Assembly (NCBI RefSeq): GCF_017354985.1
Contig: NZ_CP071501.1
Span: 2,561,501 to 2,625,500 of the forward strand
DNA length: 64,000 nt
Origin: Shewanella cyperi
GTDB lineage: Bacteria > Pseudomonadota > Gammaproteobacteria > Enterobacterales > Shewanellaceae
Direction: 5' to 3'
This document shows positions 1 through 8,500 of the stretch, piece by piece. The notes below the pieces were generated by a model. It was not told where the DNA came from, did not search any database, and saw only the letters and a list, made by a program, of their open reading frames with translations. The position numbers and the translations under genes are program-made. How positions within the stretch are numbered: position 1 is the first letter of the stretch; the number at the start of each line of letters is the position of its first letter.

Positions 1-2
1 TT

Positions 3-3000
3 GACAATATAAGTAATAATTCATTCGACTCTGTATTTTACAGCAATAAAGGCAAGCTTACACTAAACGGCAGGAAAATATATTTACACCAAAGTAACGG
101 TATAGGAAAAGAATTTGGGGAAATACCTGCAAATTTAAACATACAAAATTCATCTATATATCAATTCAACAATTATATTGCACTATCACCAATAAATAAT
201 GGATTAATAATAATTAAAGAAAAAAGTAATCTAGTCAGGAGAGTGAAAACTTTTAATCAGAGTAATATATGGTCAATTAATTACAATAAAGAAAAAATTA
301 TTGTTAGTGACAACGATGTTCATGTCAACATATTAGATAAAAACCTTAATGTTATTGATAAATTTAATATAGGGGAAAAAGGATTCAAGACCGCTACCCT
401 ACTTAATGACAACTCTATTGTTTACGCATCTGAATCCGGTGTATATAGAAAAGCAAGCTCCAATAGCGATAGCATTAAATTGATTAATGAATCTGTGTAT
501 TCTATTGAATATTCTGAAAAAGATAACTCATTTTGGCTATCATCAGATAACGCTGAAATTATGAGGTACGACTTAGAAAAAAATGATATTACATATAAGC
601 ACTCATTACATTCTAATGTTTCTGTATTTGCTTTGCTCCCCGCTCCTTTAAATGGTATTTTTATAGCACACCAAAATGGACTAACTTACTTAATAGGCGA
701 TGATGAGTTTACAATTTTTGATGCTGGCCCAGTTTATTCCCTAGCGTCAACTGATGATGGCGATATTATTTTTGGAACTGAGAAGTCTGTATACAGATAT
801 AACCAAAAGACTAAAAGTACAGAGACAGAAATCAGTACCGAAAGCCCTATTTACTCTTTAGTGTATAGCGACAGTGAAATATACGCGGCGTCAATAGGAA
901 AAATATATCACAAAGACAATAGTGGAACACATGTTATTACTACAGATTTTGGTGCTCAAGAAGAGTACAATACTCAAAGCGGTGTTATAATTGATGATTC
1001 CATAATATTCGGTGGTGTATCAGGATTATCTGTCCTGAATATTAATGATTTAAAGGGTTATCTGAAAAATGAATATCAAGATAAAACTATACTTTCAAAG
1101 CTTTTTATATTTAACTCAGAAATTCCTACAGGTTCCGATTTACTTCCGACATCATTAAATAACGCTCCTTCCATAAAGATAGGTTACTCTGATTACCCTT
1201 TTGCAATTTATTATTCCTCTCCAGAATCATCCTCTGTTGGAGTAGATTACAGCTATAGAATGAACGGACTATCTGAAGATTGGGTTCCTGCTAAAGGTAA
1301 CAATATCGCGACCTACACAAACCTCTCCCCAGGAAATTACCAATTTCAAGTTTATACAACAGACAAATTATCAAATAAAAATGGCCCCATTAAATCATTA
1401 AATATAATAGTTACACCACCTTGGTGGTTGTCTGCTACCGCAAAGACTGCATACACTTTCGTCATTTTGATGATCATCAGCATAATCTTTAAAGCTGTGA
1501 TGCGCCGTCGTGAAGTACAGCGCCAAATTGCCATCAGTGAGGAACGACTGAAACTGTCCTTGTGGGGCAGCGGCGACGAAATGTGGGACTGGGACATAGA
1601 AACCGGCAAGATTTATCGTTCCAACATCTGGGGTTCGTTGGAATTCCCCCGTGACGGCCAGCGTTCGGGCGCAACTGATGAAGAGAGCAATATACATCCA
1701 TTGGATCAGGAAAGGGTCCGCGAGGCTCTGAATCGCCACTTCTATGGCGAAACCGATCACTTTGAGGCCGCGTATCGGGTCAAGAGTAAGGACGATCATT
1801 GGTTATGGATCCTTGACCGCGCCAAGATAGTAGAGCGGGATGATAAAGATCAGGCTCTGCGGATGACTGGGACCATTAAAAATATCAACCAGTTCAAATT
1901 GGCAGAAGAACAATTAAGGCTGTTTGAACGCGCCATCGAAAATATCTCTGAAGGCATGTTTATTCTCGACAGTGATTTTCGATTTGTGGAGGTCAACGAT
2001 GCCTGTTGTAATCTATGTCAACAGGACAGAGAGCAATTTATTGGCAGCCAGTTCAATTTCCAGCGCTATCCTGAATCTTTTTCGACTCAGATCCGTGCCA
2101 TGCTCAAGCAGCAAGGACGCTGGACCGCTGAAGTGGAAGCTGCGCGTGGAGACGGCAGCTTCTTTCTGATGGAACTCACGGTAGACGCCATTTACGACGA
2201 ACAGGGTGATTTGTCCCACTATGTAGGGGTATTCTCCGACATTTCCCGTCGAAAACAGCAGGAAGAAGAGCTTCGAAAGCTCACCAACAATGACCTGTTA
2301 ACGGGCCTGCCCAACCGCTCCAACTTGCAGGTGACTTTGGGTAACCTGGTAAAAAAGGACACCCATCATACCCTGATGGTGCTTGATCTCGATAATTTCA
2401 AGAAGATTAACGACTCGTTGGGCCACAAGGTCGGCGATGACCTGCTGTTAATGGTCTCGGAGCGGATCCTGGCGACAGTTCCCGACCACACAAGTTTGTA
2501 CCGTCTCGGCGGCGATGAGTTCGCTATATTGATCGATAAAAACCCAGACATAGGTTCCAGTGCGGCCATTGCCCACAGGGTTATCGATGCCTTTAAATTG
2601 CCCTTTGAATTGGCCGATGAGAAATTGGTGGTGGGCTGCAGTATTGGCATAGTGTTCTACCCTGAAGATGAACAGAACGAACAGGCATTGCTGCGCAAAG
2701 CAGATATTGCCATGTACCATGCCAAGTCCGCGGGTGGTAATCGCTATCAATTTTACTCAGAGTCTTTGAACCGCAACGCCATCCGGCAGCTGGAAATAGA
2801 GAACCTGATCCGGGAAGGCTTACGCGACGATTTGTTTGAGGTCTATTACCAACCCAAGGTCGACCTGAAGCGATCCTGCCTTGCCGGTATGGAAGCCTTG
2901 GTAAGACTGAATCACCCTGTGCATGGTCTGATCCCGCCCTCGGATTTTATTCCTTTGGCTGAGGACACCGGCCTTATCATTGAAATTGGTGAGCTGGTGA

Positions 3001-3593
3001 TGCGCAAGGCATGTTTTGCCGCCCAAAAATGGCGTGAAAAGGGCCTGTTTAATGGCCGGGTAGCCATCAATTTGTCATCAAGGCAATTCGCCCTCCCCGA
3101 TCTGCAACAACGCATTGAGTCTATTTTACAGCTGACGCAGCTGCCGGCAGCCAATCTTGAACTGGAAATCACCGAAGGCACAGTGATTAAGCAGCCTGAG
3201 AAGGCCATCAAGGTTATGCAACAGCTATCCAAGATGGGGGTACACCTGGCGCTGGATGATTTCGGGACCGGTTATTCATCGCTGTCTTACCTTAAGCGCT
3301 TCCCCATCCACAGTCTGAAAATTGACAAGGCGTTCGTCGATGACATTGATAAATCAGACCGTGATCTCAAGATGGTCGACTCCATCATAACCATAGCTCA
3401 CAACATGGGCCTGACAGTGGTCGGTGAAGGCGTCGAAGTCCCCTCGCAGCTTAATATACTGCGGGCGCTGAACTGTGAAGAGATCCAAGGCTACATCTAC
3501 AGCAAAGCATTACCCGAGGCAGAGTTCGGTGCCCTGCTGGAGCAAGACATGGCCGAGTTTCTCAGTCAACGTCTGAGCGCCAACTCAAGATAA
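3..3593 (+). CDS. Membrane sensor with beta-propeller/Y_Y_Y, two PAS, GGDEF and EAL domains (5' partial)
   Basis: Makes and/or degrades the second messenger cyclic di-GMP in response to a periplasmic signal. The frame is open from base 3 with no stop, so the GTG at 243 is only an internal codon and the real start lies outside the window. The order is propeller-type repeats to about 1130, a Y_Y_Y-like beta domain about 1165-1420, one transmembrane helix about 1440-1500, PAS domains about 1545-1880 and 1920-2270, GGDEF with the intact signature at 2508-2522, then EAL with its motif at 2892-2900 and DDFGTG at 3255. The ITEG, INLS and LKIDK residues of active EAL enzymes are present, so both activities are plausible. 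The RxxD inhibitory site is absent (PDHT at that place). The coding sequence is very AT-rich up to the membrane helix and near genome-average after it, which suggests a chimera. Confidence 0.93.
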   Translation, partial: DNISNNSFDSVFYSNKGKLTLNGRKIYLHQSNGIGKEFGEIPANLNIQNSSIYQFNNYIALSPINNGLIIIKEKSNLVRRVKTFNQSNIWSINYNKEKIIVSDNDVHVNILDKNLNVIDKFNIGEKGFKTATLLNDNSIVYASESGVYRKASSNSDSIKLINESVYSIEYSEKDNSFWLSSDNAEIMRYDLEKNDITYKHSLHSNVSVFALLPAPLNGIFIAHQNGLTYLIGDDEFTIFDAGPVYSLASTDDGDIIFGTEKSVYRYNQKTKSTETEISTESPIYSLVYSDSEIYAASIGKIYHKDNSGTHVITTDFGAQEEYNTQSGVIIDDSIIFGGVSGLSVLNINDLKGYLKNEYQDKTILSKLFIFNSEIPTGSDLLPTSLNNAPSIKIGYSDYPFAIYYSSPESSSVGVDYSYRMNGLSEDWVPAKGNNIATYTNLSPGNYQFQVYTTDKLSNKNGPIKSLNIIVTPPWWLSATAKTAYTFVILMIISIIFKAVMRRREVQRQIAISEERLKLSLWGSGDEMWDWDIETGKIYRSNIWGSLEFPRDGQRSGATDEESNIHPLDQERVREALNRHFYGETDHFEAAYRVKSKDDHWLWILDRAKIVERDDKDQALRMTGTIKNINQFKLAEEQLRLFERAIENISEGMFILDSDFRFVEVNDACCNLCQQDREQFIGSQFNFQRYPESFSTQIRAMLKQQGRWTAEVEAARGDGSFFLMELTVDAIYDEQGDLSHYVGVFSDISRRKQQEEELRKLTNNDLLTGLPNRSNLQVTLGNLVKKDTHHTLMVLDLDNFKKINDSLGHKVGDDLLLMVSERILATVPDHTSLYRLGGDEFAILIDKNPDIGSSAAIAHRVIDAFKLPFELADEKLVVGCSIGIVFYPEDEQNEQALLRKADIAMYHAKSAGGNRYQFYSESLNRNAIRQLEIENLIREGLRDDLFEVYYQPKVDLKRSCLAGMEALVRLNHPVHGLIPPSDFIPLAEDTGLIIEIGELVMRKACFAAQKWREKGLFNGRVAINLSSRQFALPDLQQRIESILQLTQLPAANLELEITEGTVIKQPEKAIKVMQQLSKMGVHLALDDFGTGYSSLSYLKRFPIHSLKIDKAFVDDIDKSDRDLKMVDSIITIAHNMGLTVVGEGVEVPSQLNILRALNCEEIQGYIYSKALPEAEFGALLEQDMAEFLSQRLSANSR

Positions 3594-3612
3594 ATTCAAA
3601 TTCATAGCAATA

Positions 3613-3629
3613 TTGGCATAACACCTGCA
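3613..3629 (+). promoter_or_regulatory. Putative sigma54 (-24/-12) promoter for the repeat-protein gene
   Basis: TTGGCATAACACCTGCA has GG (3615-3616) and GC (3627-3628) separated by exactly 10 bases, as RpoN promoters require, with a near-perfect -24 half (TTGGCA). Transcription would begin near 3640, giving a 5' leader of about 35 bases before the ATG at 3675. It lies in the short gap after the GGDEF-EAL gene. Single matches of this kind can arise by chance. Confidence 0.55.
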
Positions 3630-3674
3630 TTAATTCTCTCAGTGTCAAAAAACTAATTGTTGAGAGAGAAGAAA

Positions 3675-4268
3675 ATGATCAAAGGAATTGTGACCTCTAT
3701 AGCCCTGGTGTCTTTAACTGCTGCCGCATCCATCTCTACCGATAAAAGTGAACTGACTGGTGCTCCCAACGTTCGCTGGCTCGACACCCAAGTCGCTGGG
3801 GCCCCTAATGTTCGCTGGCTCGACACCCAAGTCGCCGGGGCTCCTAATGTTCGTTGGCTCGACACCCAAGTCGCCGGGGCTCCTAATGTTCGTTGGCTCG
3901 ACACCCAAGTCGCCGGTGCTCCTAATGTTCGTTGGCTCGACACCCAAGTCGCCGGTGCTCCTAACGTTCGTTGGCTCGACACCCAAGTCGCCGGGGCTCC
4001 TAACGTTCGTTGGCTCGATACCCAAGTCGCCGGGGCTCCCAACGTTCGTTGGCTCGATACTCAAGTCGCCGGTGCTCCCAACGTTCGTTGGCTCGACACC
4101 AAAGTCGCCGGTGCTCCTAACGTTCGTTGGCTCGATACTCAAGTCGCCGGGGCGCCCAACGTTCGTTGGCTCGACACCCAAGTCGCCGGAGCTCCTAACG
4201 TTCGTTGGCTCGACACCCATGTCGCCGGGGCTCCCAACGTCCGCTGGCTTGACAGCGAAATTGCCTAA
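3675..4268 (+). CDS. Secreted protein of thirteen tandem 13-residue repeats
   Basis: I do not recognise this family. The ATG at 3675 is preferred over the in-frame TTG at 3657 because GAGAGAAG lies just upstream of it. Residues 1-20 (MIKGIVTSIALVSLTAAASI) look like a Sec signal peptide, probably cut near TAAA. After a short linker the remaining 169 residues are thirteen contiguous copies of GAPNVRWLDTQVA. Only copies 9 (K for Q), 12 (H for Q) and 13 (DSEIA ending) differ. There is no cysteine, and each unit has one Trp, one Arg and one Asp, so the array is close to neutral. It follows a c-di-GMP gene and a likely sigma54 promoter, and a 38-codon ORF follows 30 bases later. A secreted structural or amyloid-like protein, or a multi-copy peptide precursor, are both possible; neither is shown. 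Confidence 0.8.
   Translation: MIKGIVTSIALVSLTAAASISTDKSELTGAPNVRWLDTQVAGAPNVRWLDTQVAGAPNVRWLDTQVAGAPNVRWLDTQVAGAPNVRWLDTQVAGAPNVRWLDTQVAGAPNVRWLDTQVAGAPNVRWLDTQVAGAPNVRWLDTKVAGAPNVRWLDTQVAGAPNVRWLDTQVAGAPNVRWLDTHVAGAPNVRWLDSEIA
3759..4265 (+). repeat. 39-bp coding tandem repeat, 13 copies
   Basis: Thirteen head-to-tail 39-bp units encode one 13-residue peptide each. Copies differ mainly at third codon positions (for example GCC/GCT, CCC/CCT, GAC/GAT), so the amino acid sequence is kept while the DNA has drifted a little. Because 39 is a multiple of 3, gain or loss of units would change protein length without a frameshift. Confidence 0.97.
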
Positions 4269-4298
4269 TTGTTTAAAGTTGGAACCGGGAGATTACTT

Positions 4299-4415
4299 AT
4301 GTTGAATTCAATGCTGAAAGTACTGGGCCTGACCAAGCCAGAACGTAAGAAAGTCAAACTGCCCAAAGGTATTACCGAACTGCAGGTAGTGACCGCCAAG
4401 GGTTGGTGGAACTGA
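4299..4415 (+). CDS. Small 38-residue peptide ORF
   Basis: An ATG at 4299 with GGGAG about 7 bases upstream opens a 38-codon frame ending TGA at 4413. The peptide begins MLNSMLKVLGLTKPE, has a lysine-rich middle (RKKVKLPK) and ends TAKGWWN. There is no signal peptide. It starts 30 bases after the repeat-protein stop and ends just before a strong hairpin, so the two probably share a transcript. No function can be assigned. The good ribosome site and the position argue for translation; the short length argues for caution. It could be a modified peptide, a partner of the repeat protein, or a chance ORF. Confidence 0.5.
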   Translation: MLNSMLKVLGLTKPERKKVKLPKGITELQVVTAKGWWN

Positions 4416-4430
4416 GGTTTCACGACTAGT

Positions 4431-4457
4431 GATAAGGGAGCCATAGGCTCCCTTATC
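4431..4457 (+). terminator. Hairpin after the repeat-protein/small-ORF unit
   Basis: A perfect 12-bp inverted repeat (GATAAGGGAGCC / GGCTCCCTTATC) with a 3-base loop is followed by ATTTGT. The U-tract is weak, but the stem is strong and sits between convergent genes. Confidence 0.65.
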
Positions 4458-4465
4458 ATTTGTGC

Positions 4466-4669
4466 TTAAAGCAATATTTCTGCTGTTTCACCAAGCAAGC
4501 GCTTTCGTTCCGCCAAGTGTTTATGGGTCGAGAACAGCGGATAGGCAGCAGGTCCCATCAGGAAACCGGCGCAGATCCAACGCCTGACAGGCATGCCTGA
4601 ATGGAAGGCCGTTATTCCCAAATACCAGGCTGAGCCGACACTCGCCAACACCATCAATAACAGAGCCAT
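4466..4669 (-). CDS. Small membrane protein, 67 aa, unknown function
   Basis: A short protein with two likely membrane helices: residues 1-21 (MALLLMVLASVGSAWYLGITA) and about 30-46 (WICAGFLMGPAAYPLFS). A basic, polar tail follows (HKHLAERKRLLGE). The ATG at 4669 has GGGGAG about 6 bases upstream, which supports real translation. It lies downstream of fadIJ on the same strand but beyond the fadJ terminator, so it probably has its own promoter. I do not recognise the family. Confidence 0.6.
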   Translation of the reverse strand: MALLLMVLASVGSAWYLGITAFHSGMPVRRWICAGFLMGPAAYPLFSTHKHLAERKRLLGETAEILL

Positions 4670-4783
4670 GACTTCTCCCCGGCACTTTGCTTAACAGCCC
4701 AAGCGGCAAAAATGAGCCGGAATTGTACATTAAAACCCCAACATCGGCGATGCTTTTTCAGGCAATTTGCTGCCGCCGGCAAT

Positions 4784-4812
4784 AAAAAAGCGGCAAAATG
4801 TTGCCGCCTTTT
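4784..4812 (-). terminator. fadIJ terminator
   Basis: The 7-bp stem GCGGCAA/TTGCCGC (4790-4796 and 4801-4807) has a 4-base loop and is followed on the minus strand by six U residues (4784-4789). It also has a T-run on the plus strand, so it may work both ways. Confidence 0.85.
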
Positions 4813-4835
4813 TATTGGTTTATTGCAGAATTGTT

Positions 4836-6956
4836 TCAATAAAAACGTTTGTTTTCTGCTGCCATGGTCTTGAGCAAGGGCGCTGGCGCAAACCTGTCAC
4901 CATACTTGTCTTGGTAACCTTCAAGGATTGATACCAATTGGCCGGCCCCCAAAGTGTCCATATAGCGGAATGGCCCCCCCAGGAACGGCGGGAAGCCGAT
5001 ACCAAATATGGCGCCTATATCGCCGTCACGGGGGGAAGCAATGATCCCGGCCTCCAAACAGCGCACGGCTTCGTTGAGCATCTGCACCACACAGCGCTGG
5101 GCAATTTCTTTGGGCTCTCTGGCGGTTGCCGGTTTCAGTCCAAGCACAGCATAGACGCTTTCATCCACCTGCTTACCTTTTTTGCTGGCTTTGCCATACA
5201 CATAGAATCCCTTGCCGTTTTTGCGCCCTTTGCGGTCATCGGCAAGCAACTTGTCAAAGGCGGCAGGCGCCTTGAAACGCTCACCCAACTCCTTTTCCAG
5301 GATAGGGGAAATCTTGGCCCCGACATCTATGCCAACTTCATCGAGCAAGGTCATTGGTCCCACAGGGAAGCCGAACTTCACCAACGCCTTGTCCAAATGG
5401 TCAACACTTTGACCTTCCAGCAGCAACTGCGCAGCTTCATTCATATAGAGGGCAAGAATACGGTTGACGTAGAAACCGGCACCGTCCTTCACCACAATAG
5501 GGGTCTTACCCTGCTTGCGGGCAAAGGCCACTGTGGTGGCTATGGTCTCAGGCGACGTTTTCTCATGGGCAATCACTTCAACCAGCGGCATTTTCTCCAC
5601 CGGAGAGAAATAATGCAGGCCAATCACGTTTTCCGGCCGACTGGCAACTTCAGCTATCTGAGTGATAGGCAAAGACGAGGTATTTGACGCGAATATGGTG
5701 TGCTCGCTGCACTCGCGTTCAATATCCTGCACCATCTGGTGCTTGAGTTTGAGATCCTCAAATACCGCCTCAACCACTATGTCGGCATCCTTGACGCCTT
5801 TGTACTCGGTGGTAGTGGTCATCAAGGCCATCAACTTGTCTCGTTCGGCCGCCGACATGTATCTGCGTTTCACGCCCTTGTCGAGCAACTTGTAAGCATA
5901 TCCCAACGCGTTGGACAGACCTTTCTCGTTGATGTCCTTGACCCTGGCCGGGATCTTGGCCTTGGTGGTGGTCACAGAAGCAATGCCGCCGCCCATCAGG
6001 CCACCGCCGAGGATCACTGCCTTGTTCAGCGGTCTTGCGGTTGCATCGCCGGCACCGGTTTCCTTCTTCATTTCCGTGGTGGCAAAAAAGATGGAGCGCA
6101 GAGCCGCAGATTCAGCTGTCGCTACCAGCTCACCAAAATGACTGGCTTCAACTTCCAATCCTTTCTCCATGCCCTTGGCCATACCCTGGCGAACACAGTC
6201 AATGATTTTCATCGGGGCGGGATAATTGCCCTGGGTCTTCTTCAGTACCTGTTTGCCGGCTTGATCAAACATGATGTTGCGCCCCACGGGTGTGCCTTCC
6301 AGCAACCTGGTCACCAAAGACTGCTTCACAGGTTTGCGCGCCTTTTTGCCTGCTTTGGCCAATTCAATGGCACTGTCCAGCAAAATGCTCTGGGGAACCA
6401 CATCATCCACCAAGCCCATTTTCAGAGCCTGTTTGGGACGAATCTGTTTGCCGGTCAACATCAGATCCAGTGCCTTGGCAATACCCACCAGCCGAGGCAG
6501 CCTCTGGGTACCACCACCGCCGGGCAAGAGTCCCAACTGCACTTCGGGCACACCCAGCATGGTTTTGGCGCTGTCACTGCAAACGCGACTATGACAGGCC
6601 AGGGCCAGTTCCAGACCGCCCCCCAGGCAAGCACCATGAATGGCGGCCACCACGGGGATATTCAACCCTTCGAGCTCGGCAAACACATGGTGGCCCTGAC
6701 GCGACAGCAATCGCGCATCTTCGGCGCTTTGGCAGGCATCTAACATGGAAATATCGGCACCGGCGACAAAAGAATCCGCTTTGCCGGAGATCAGCACCAG
6801 ACCCTTGATGCTGGTATCATTCTTGATCTCCTGCAAAATGGCGGTGATCTCGGGGGCAAACTGGGCCTTGAGGGTATTCATGGTCTCGCCCGGCACATCC
6901 ATGGTCAGCAGGGCAATACCGTCTTCGCGGCGGCTCAGGTTAAAAGTCTTATCCAT
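4836..6956 (-). CDS. fadJ: Fatty acid oxidation complex alpha subunit (enoyl-CoA hydratase / 3-hydroxyacyl-CoA dehydrogenase)
   Basis: Catalyses the middle steps of fatty acid beta-oxidation: hydration of trans-2-enoyl-CoA and NAD-dependent oxidation of 3-hydroxyacyl-CoA. The 706-residue length fits FadJ. Residues 1-190 are a crotonase fold with the oxyanion-hole region [11 protein letters not shown] and the [16 protein letters not shown] segment. The dehydrogenase starts near 310 with the nucleotide-binding GGGLMGGG, followed by NTSSLPI and the catalytic-His region GLHYFSPV. The C-terminal dehydrogenase domain is complete. The gene begins 6 bases after fadI stops, so the two form one operon and one enzyme complex. 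In E. coli this pair serves anaerobic beta-oxidation; choosing FadJ over FadB rests on length and on pairing with FadI. Confidence 0.95.
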   Translation of the reverse strand: MDKTFNLSRREDGIALLTMDVPGETMNTLKAQFAPEITAILQEIKNDTSIKGLVLISGKADSFVAGADISMLDACQSAEDARLLSRQGHHVFAELEGLNIPVVAAIHGACLGGGLELALACHSRVCSDSAKTMLGVPEVQLGLLPGGGGTQRLPRLVGIAKALDLMLTGKQIRPKQALKMGLVDDVVPQSILLDSAIELAKAGKKARKPVKQSLVTRLLEGTPVGRNIMFDQAGKQVLKKTQGNYPAPMKIIDCVRQGMAKGMEKGLEVEASHFGELVATAESAALRSIFFATTEMKKETGAGDATARPLNKAVILGGGLMGGGIASVTTTKAKIPARVKDINEKGLSNALGYAYKLLDKGVKRRYMSAAERDKLMALMTTTTEYKGVKDADIVVEAVFEDLKLKHQMVQDIERECSEHTIFASNTSSLPITQIAEVASRPENVIGLHYFSPVEKMPLVEVIAHEKTSPETIATTVAFARKQGKTPIVVKDGAGFYVNRILALYMNEAAQLLLEGQSVDHLDKALVKFGFPVGPMTLLDEVGIDVGAKISPILEKELGERFKAPAAFDKLLADDRKGRKNGKGFYVYGKASKKGKQVDESVYAVLGLKPATAREPKEIAQRCVVQMLNEAVRCLEAGIIASPRDGDIGAIFGIGFPPFLGGPFRYMDTLGAGQLVSILEGYQDKYGDRFAPAPLLKTMAAENKRFY

Positions 6957-6962
6957 ATTCTG

Positions 6963-8273
6963 TTACTCCACTTCCACTATCATGGCCGCACCCAAACCGC
7001 CGGCCGCACAGGCAGTGGTCAGGCCGACACCGCCACCGCGGCGCTTAAGTTCATTACATACCTGAGTGATCAGGCGGGCACCCGTGGCCGCAAAAGGATG
7101 GCCATAGGCCAGTGAGCCGCCGAGCACGTTGAATTTGCCCATGTCTATCTCGCCAATGGCGCGACTCTGACCGAGCTTTTCTTCGGCAAATTTTTTCGAG
7201 GCAAACATCTTCATGTTGGCCAGTGCCTGGGCGGCGAAGGCCTCGTGCATTTCAACCAAGGTCAGGTCTTCCAGCTGCATACCGGCACGCTTCAATGCCA
7301 GCGGCGTGGCATAGGACGGTCCCATCAGCATATCTTCCCAGACATCAATGGCGGCAAAGGCATAGCTTTTGATGTAACCAATGGGGGTGTAACCCAGGGC
7401 CTTGGCGCGACCTTCGCTCATCAACAGGATGGCGGAAGCACCATCGGTCAGTGGAGTGCTGTTGGCGGCAGTCACGCTGCCGTGTTTGCGATCAAACACC
7501 GGTCTCAGCTTGGCATAGGATGCCAATTCCGAGTTTTCACGTATGTTATTGTCACGGTCGATAAATTGCTTGTAGGGCGGTACGTGGGCCACCATCACCT
7601 CGTCACGGAGCACGCCGGAATCCCAGGTTTGGGCTGCCAGTGTGTGTGAGCGGTGAGCCAGGGCGTCCTGATCGGCGCGGCTGATGCCATGGCTCTTGGC
7701 CATCTGTTCAGCGGTTTGGCCCATGGACAGGCCGGTGGAGTATTCAGCCACCGCCGGTGGCACCGGCAGCAGGTCCCTGAGGCCCAAGCGGCGGAAAATG
7801 GCCAGTTTCTGACCAAGAGTTCTGGCCTTGCTTAAATCCACCAGGGCGTGTGCCAGCTTTTTCGACACACCTATGGGCAACACGGAAGATGAATCGGCAC
7901 CACCGGCAATACCAATCTCGATATTGCCGGTCATGATGCTCTCGGCAATATTCACTGTGGATTGGAAACTGGTGGCACAGGCGCGGGTAACACTGTAGGC
8001 ATCGGTGGCCACATTCATGCCGGTACCGAGCACAATTTCACGGGCGATGTTGGGAGCGGCGGGCATCTGCACCACCTGGCCGTACACCAGCTGTTCCACC
8101 AGCTTGGGATCCAATTCGCTGCGGGCCAACAATTCATTGACCACCATCTTACCCATGTCCAGGGCCGACACCCCGTGAAATGCAGTCGCCTGCTTGGCAA
8201 ATGGCGTCCGCAGACCTGCCACTATGGCAATCCGCTCACCGCGGGCGTTGGTTACCTGTTGTCTGTCACTCAT
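6963..8273 (-). CDS. fadI: Acetyl-CoA acyltransferase (3-ketoacyl-CoA thiolase), beta subunit
   Basis: Performs the last step of beta-oxidation, cleaving 3-ketoacyl-CoA with CoA to release acetyl-CoA. The 436-residue thiolase has the nucleophilic Cys in [10 protein letters not shown], the conserved [11 protein letters not shown]is motif and the second catalytic Cys in CAAGGLGAA near the C-terminus. The length and the [18 protein letters not shown] start fit FadI rather than the shorter FadA. It is the first gene of fadIJ. The upstream gap, shared with the divergent moxR gene, carries a promoter with FadR-like and PsrA-like operators, which implies fatty-acid-responsive expression. Confidence 0.95.
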   Translation of the reverse strand: MSDRQQVTNARGERIAIVAGLRTPFAKQATAFHGVSALDMGKMVVNELLARSELDPKLVEQLVYGQVVQMPAAPNIAREIVLGTGMNVATDAYSVTRACATSFQSTVNIAESIMTGNIEIGIAGGADSSSVLPIGVSKKLAHALVDLSKARTLGQKLAIFRRLGLRDLLPVPPAVAEYSTGLSMGQTAEQMAKSHGISRADQDALAHRSHTLAAQTWDSGVLRDEVMVAHVPPYKQFIDRDNNIRENSELASYAKLRPVFDRKHGSVTAANSTPLTDGASAILLMSEGRAKALGYTPIGYIKSYAFAAIDVWEDMLMGPSYATPLALKRAGMQLEDLTLVEMHEAFAAQALANMKMFASKKFAEEKLGQSRAIGEIDMGKFNVLGGSLAYGHPFAATGARLITQVCNELKRRGGGVGLTTACAAGGLGAAMIVEVE

Positions 8274-8346
8274 CTTCCACCCTCTTTATATGCCTGTTGG
8301 CCCAAAGCCACCGGCTGGTTATTCCTTTCTGACCTGAACCGCTTAC

Positions 8347-8363
8347 AACAGGTCGGACCATTA
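8347..8363. promoter_or_regulatory. FadR-like operator upstream of fadIJ
   Basis: AACAGGTCGGACCATTA closely matches the enterobacterial FadR consensus (AACTGGTCNGACCAGTT-like), including the GGTC-N-GACC core. It lies just downstream of the proposed fadI -10 box, about where transcription would start, so binding would repress fadIJ. A second similar site lies before fadL at 18602. Confidence 0.7.
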
Positions 8364-8375
8364 AAGTGTGATTCG

Positions 8376-8404
8376 ATTCTAATTTCTTTTTATCAGGTTT
8401 TAAA
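8376..8404 (-). promoter_or_regulatory. Proposed sigma70 promoter of fadIJ
   Basis: Read on the minus strand, TTTAAA (8399-8404) and TAGAAT (8376-8381) are separated by 17 bases. The -10 is good and the -35 weak, as expected for a regulated promoter. The FadR-like and PsrA-like sites flank and overlap it. Confidence 0.45.
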
Positions 8405-8415
8405 CACTTGTTTGC
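8400..8415. promoter_or_regulatory. PsrA-like palindrome upstream of fadIJ
   Basis: TAAACACTTGTTTGC fits the pattern known for PsrA, AAAC(N4)GTTTG, a TetR-family fatty-acid regulator found in pseudomonads and Shewanella. It overlaps the proposed -35 of fadIJ, which is suitable for repression. The identity of the regulator is inferred from the motif and from the function of the target genes. Confidence 0.5.
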
Positions 8416-8500
8416 TTTTTTAACACTAGCCAAGCACAACGGGAATTTTTTACCATAGGTAAGGTCTATAGCTCACAATCAGAATAAAACGAGTAGCATC

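Noticed and set aside
243..245. GTG at 243 as the start of the GGDEF-EAL protein
   Set aside because: The same frame is open back to base 3 with similar composition, so the gene begins outside the window.
3759..4265. 39-bp repeats considered as a CRISPR array
   Set aside because: Units are contiguous with no spacers, encode a constant peptide and have no cas genes nearby.
3653..4305. Three further long open frames across the repeat array (two on the minus strand, one on the plus strand)
   Set aside because: A stop-free 39-bp unit, being a multiple of 3, leaves other frames open automatically. They lack ribosome sites and signal peptides; only the frame at 3675 has both.
5700..6743. 347-codon open frame antisense to fadJ
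   Set aside because: It lies wholly opposite a well-supported gene, has no recognisable domain and follows from the codon bias of fadJ.
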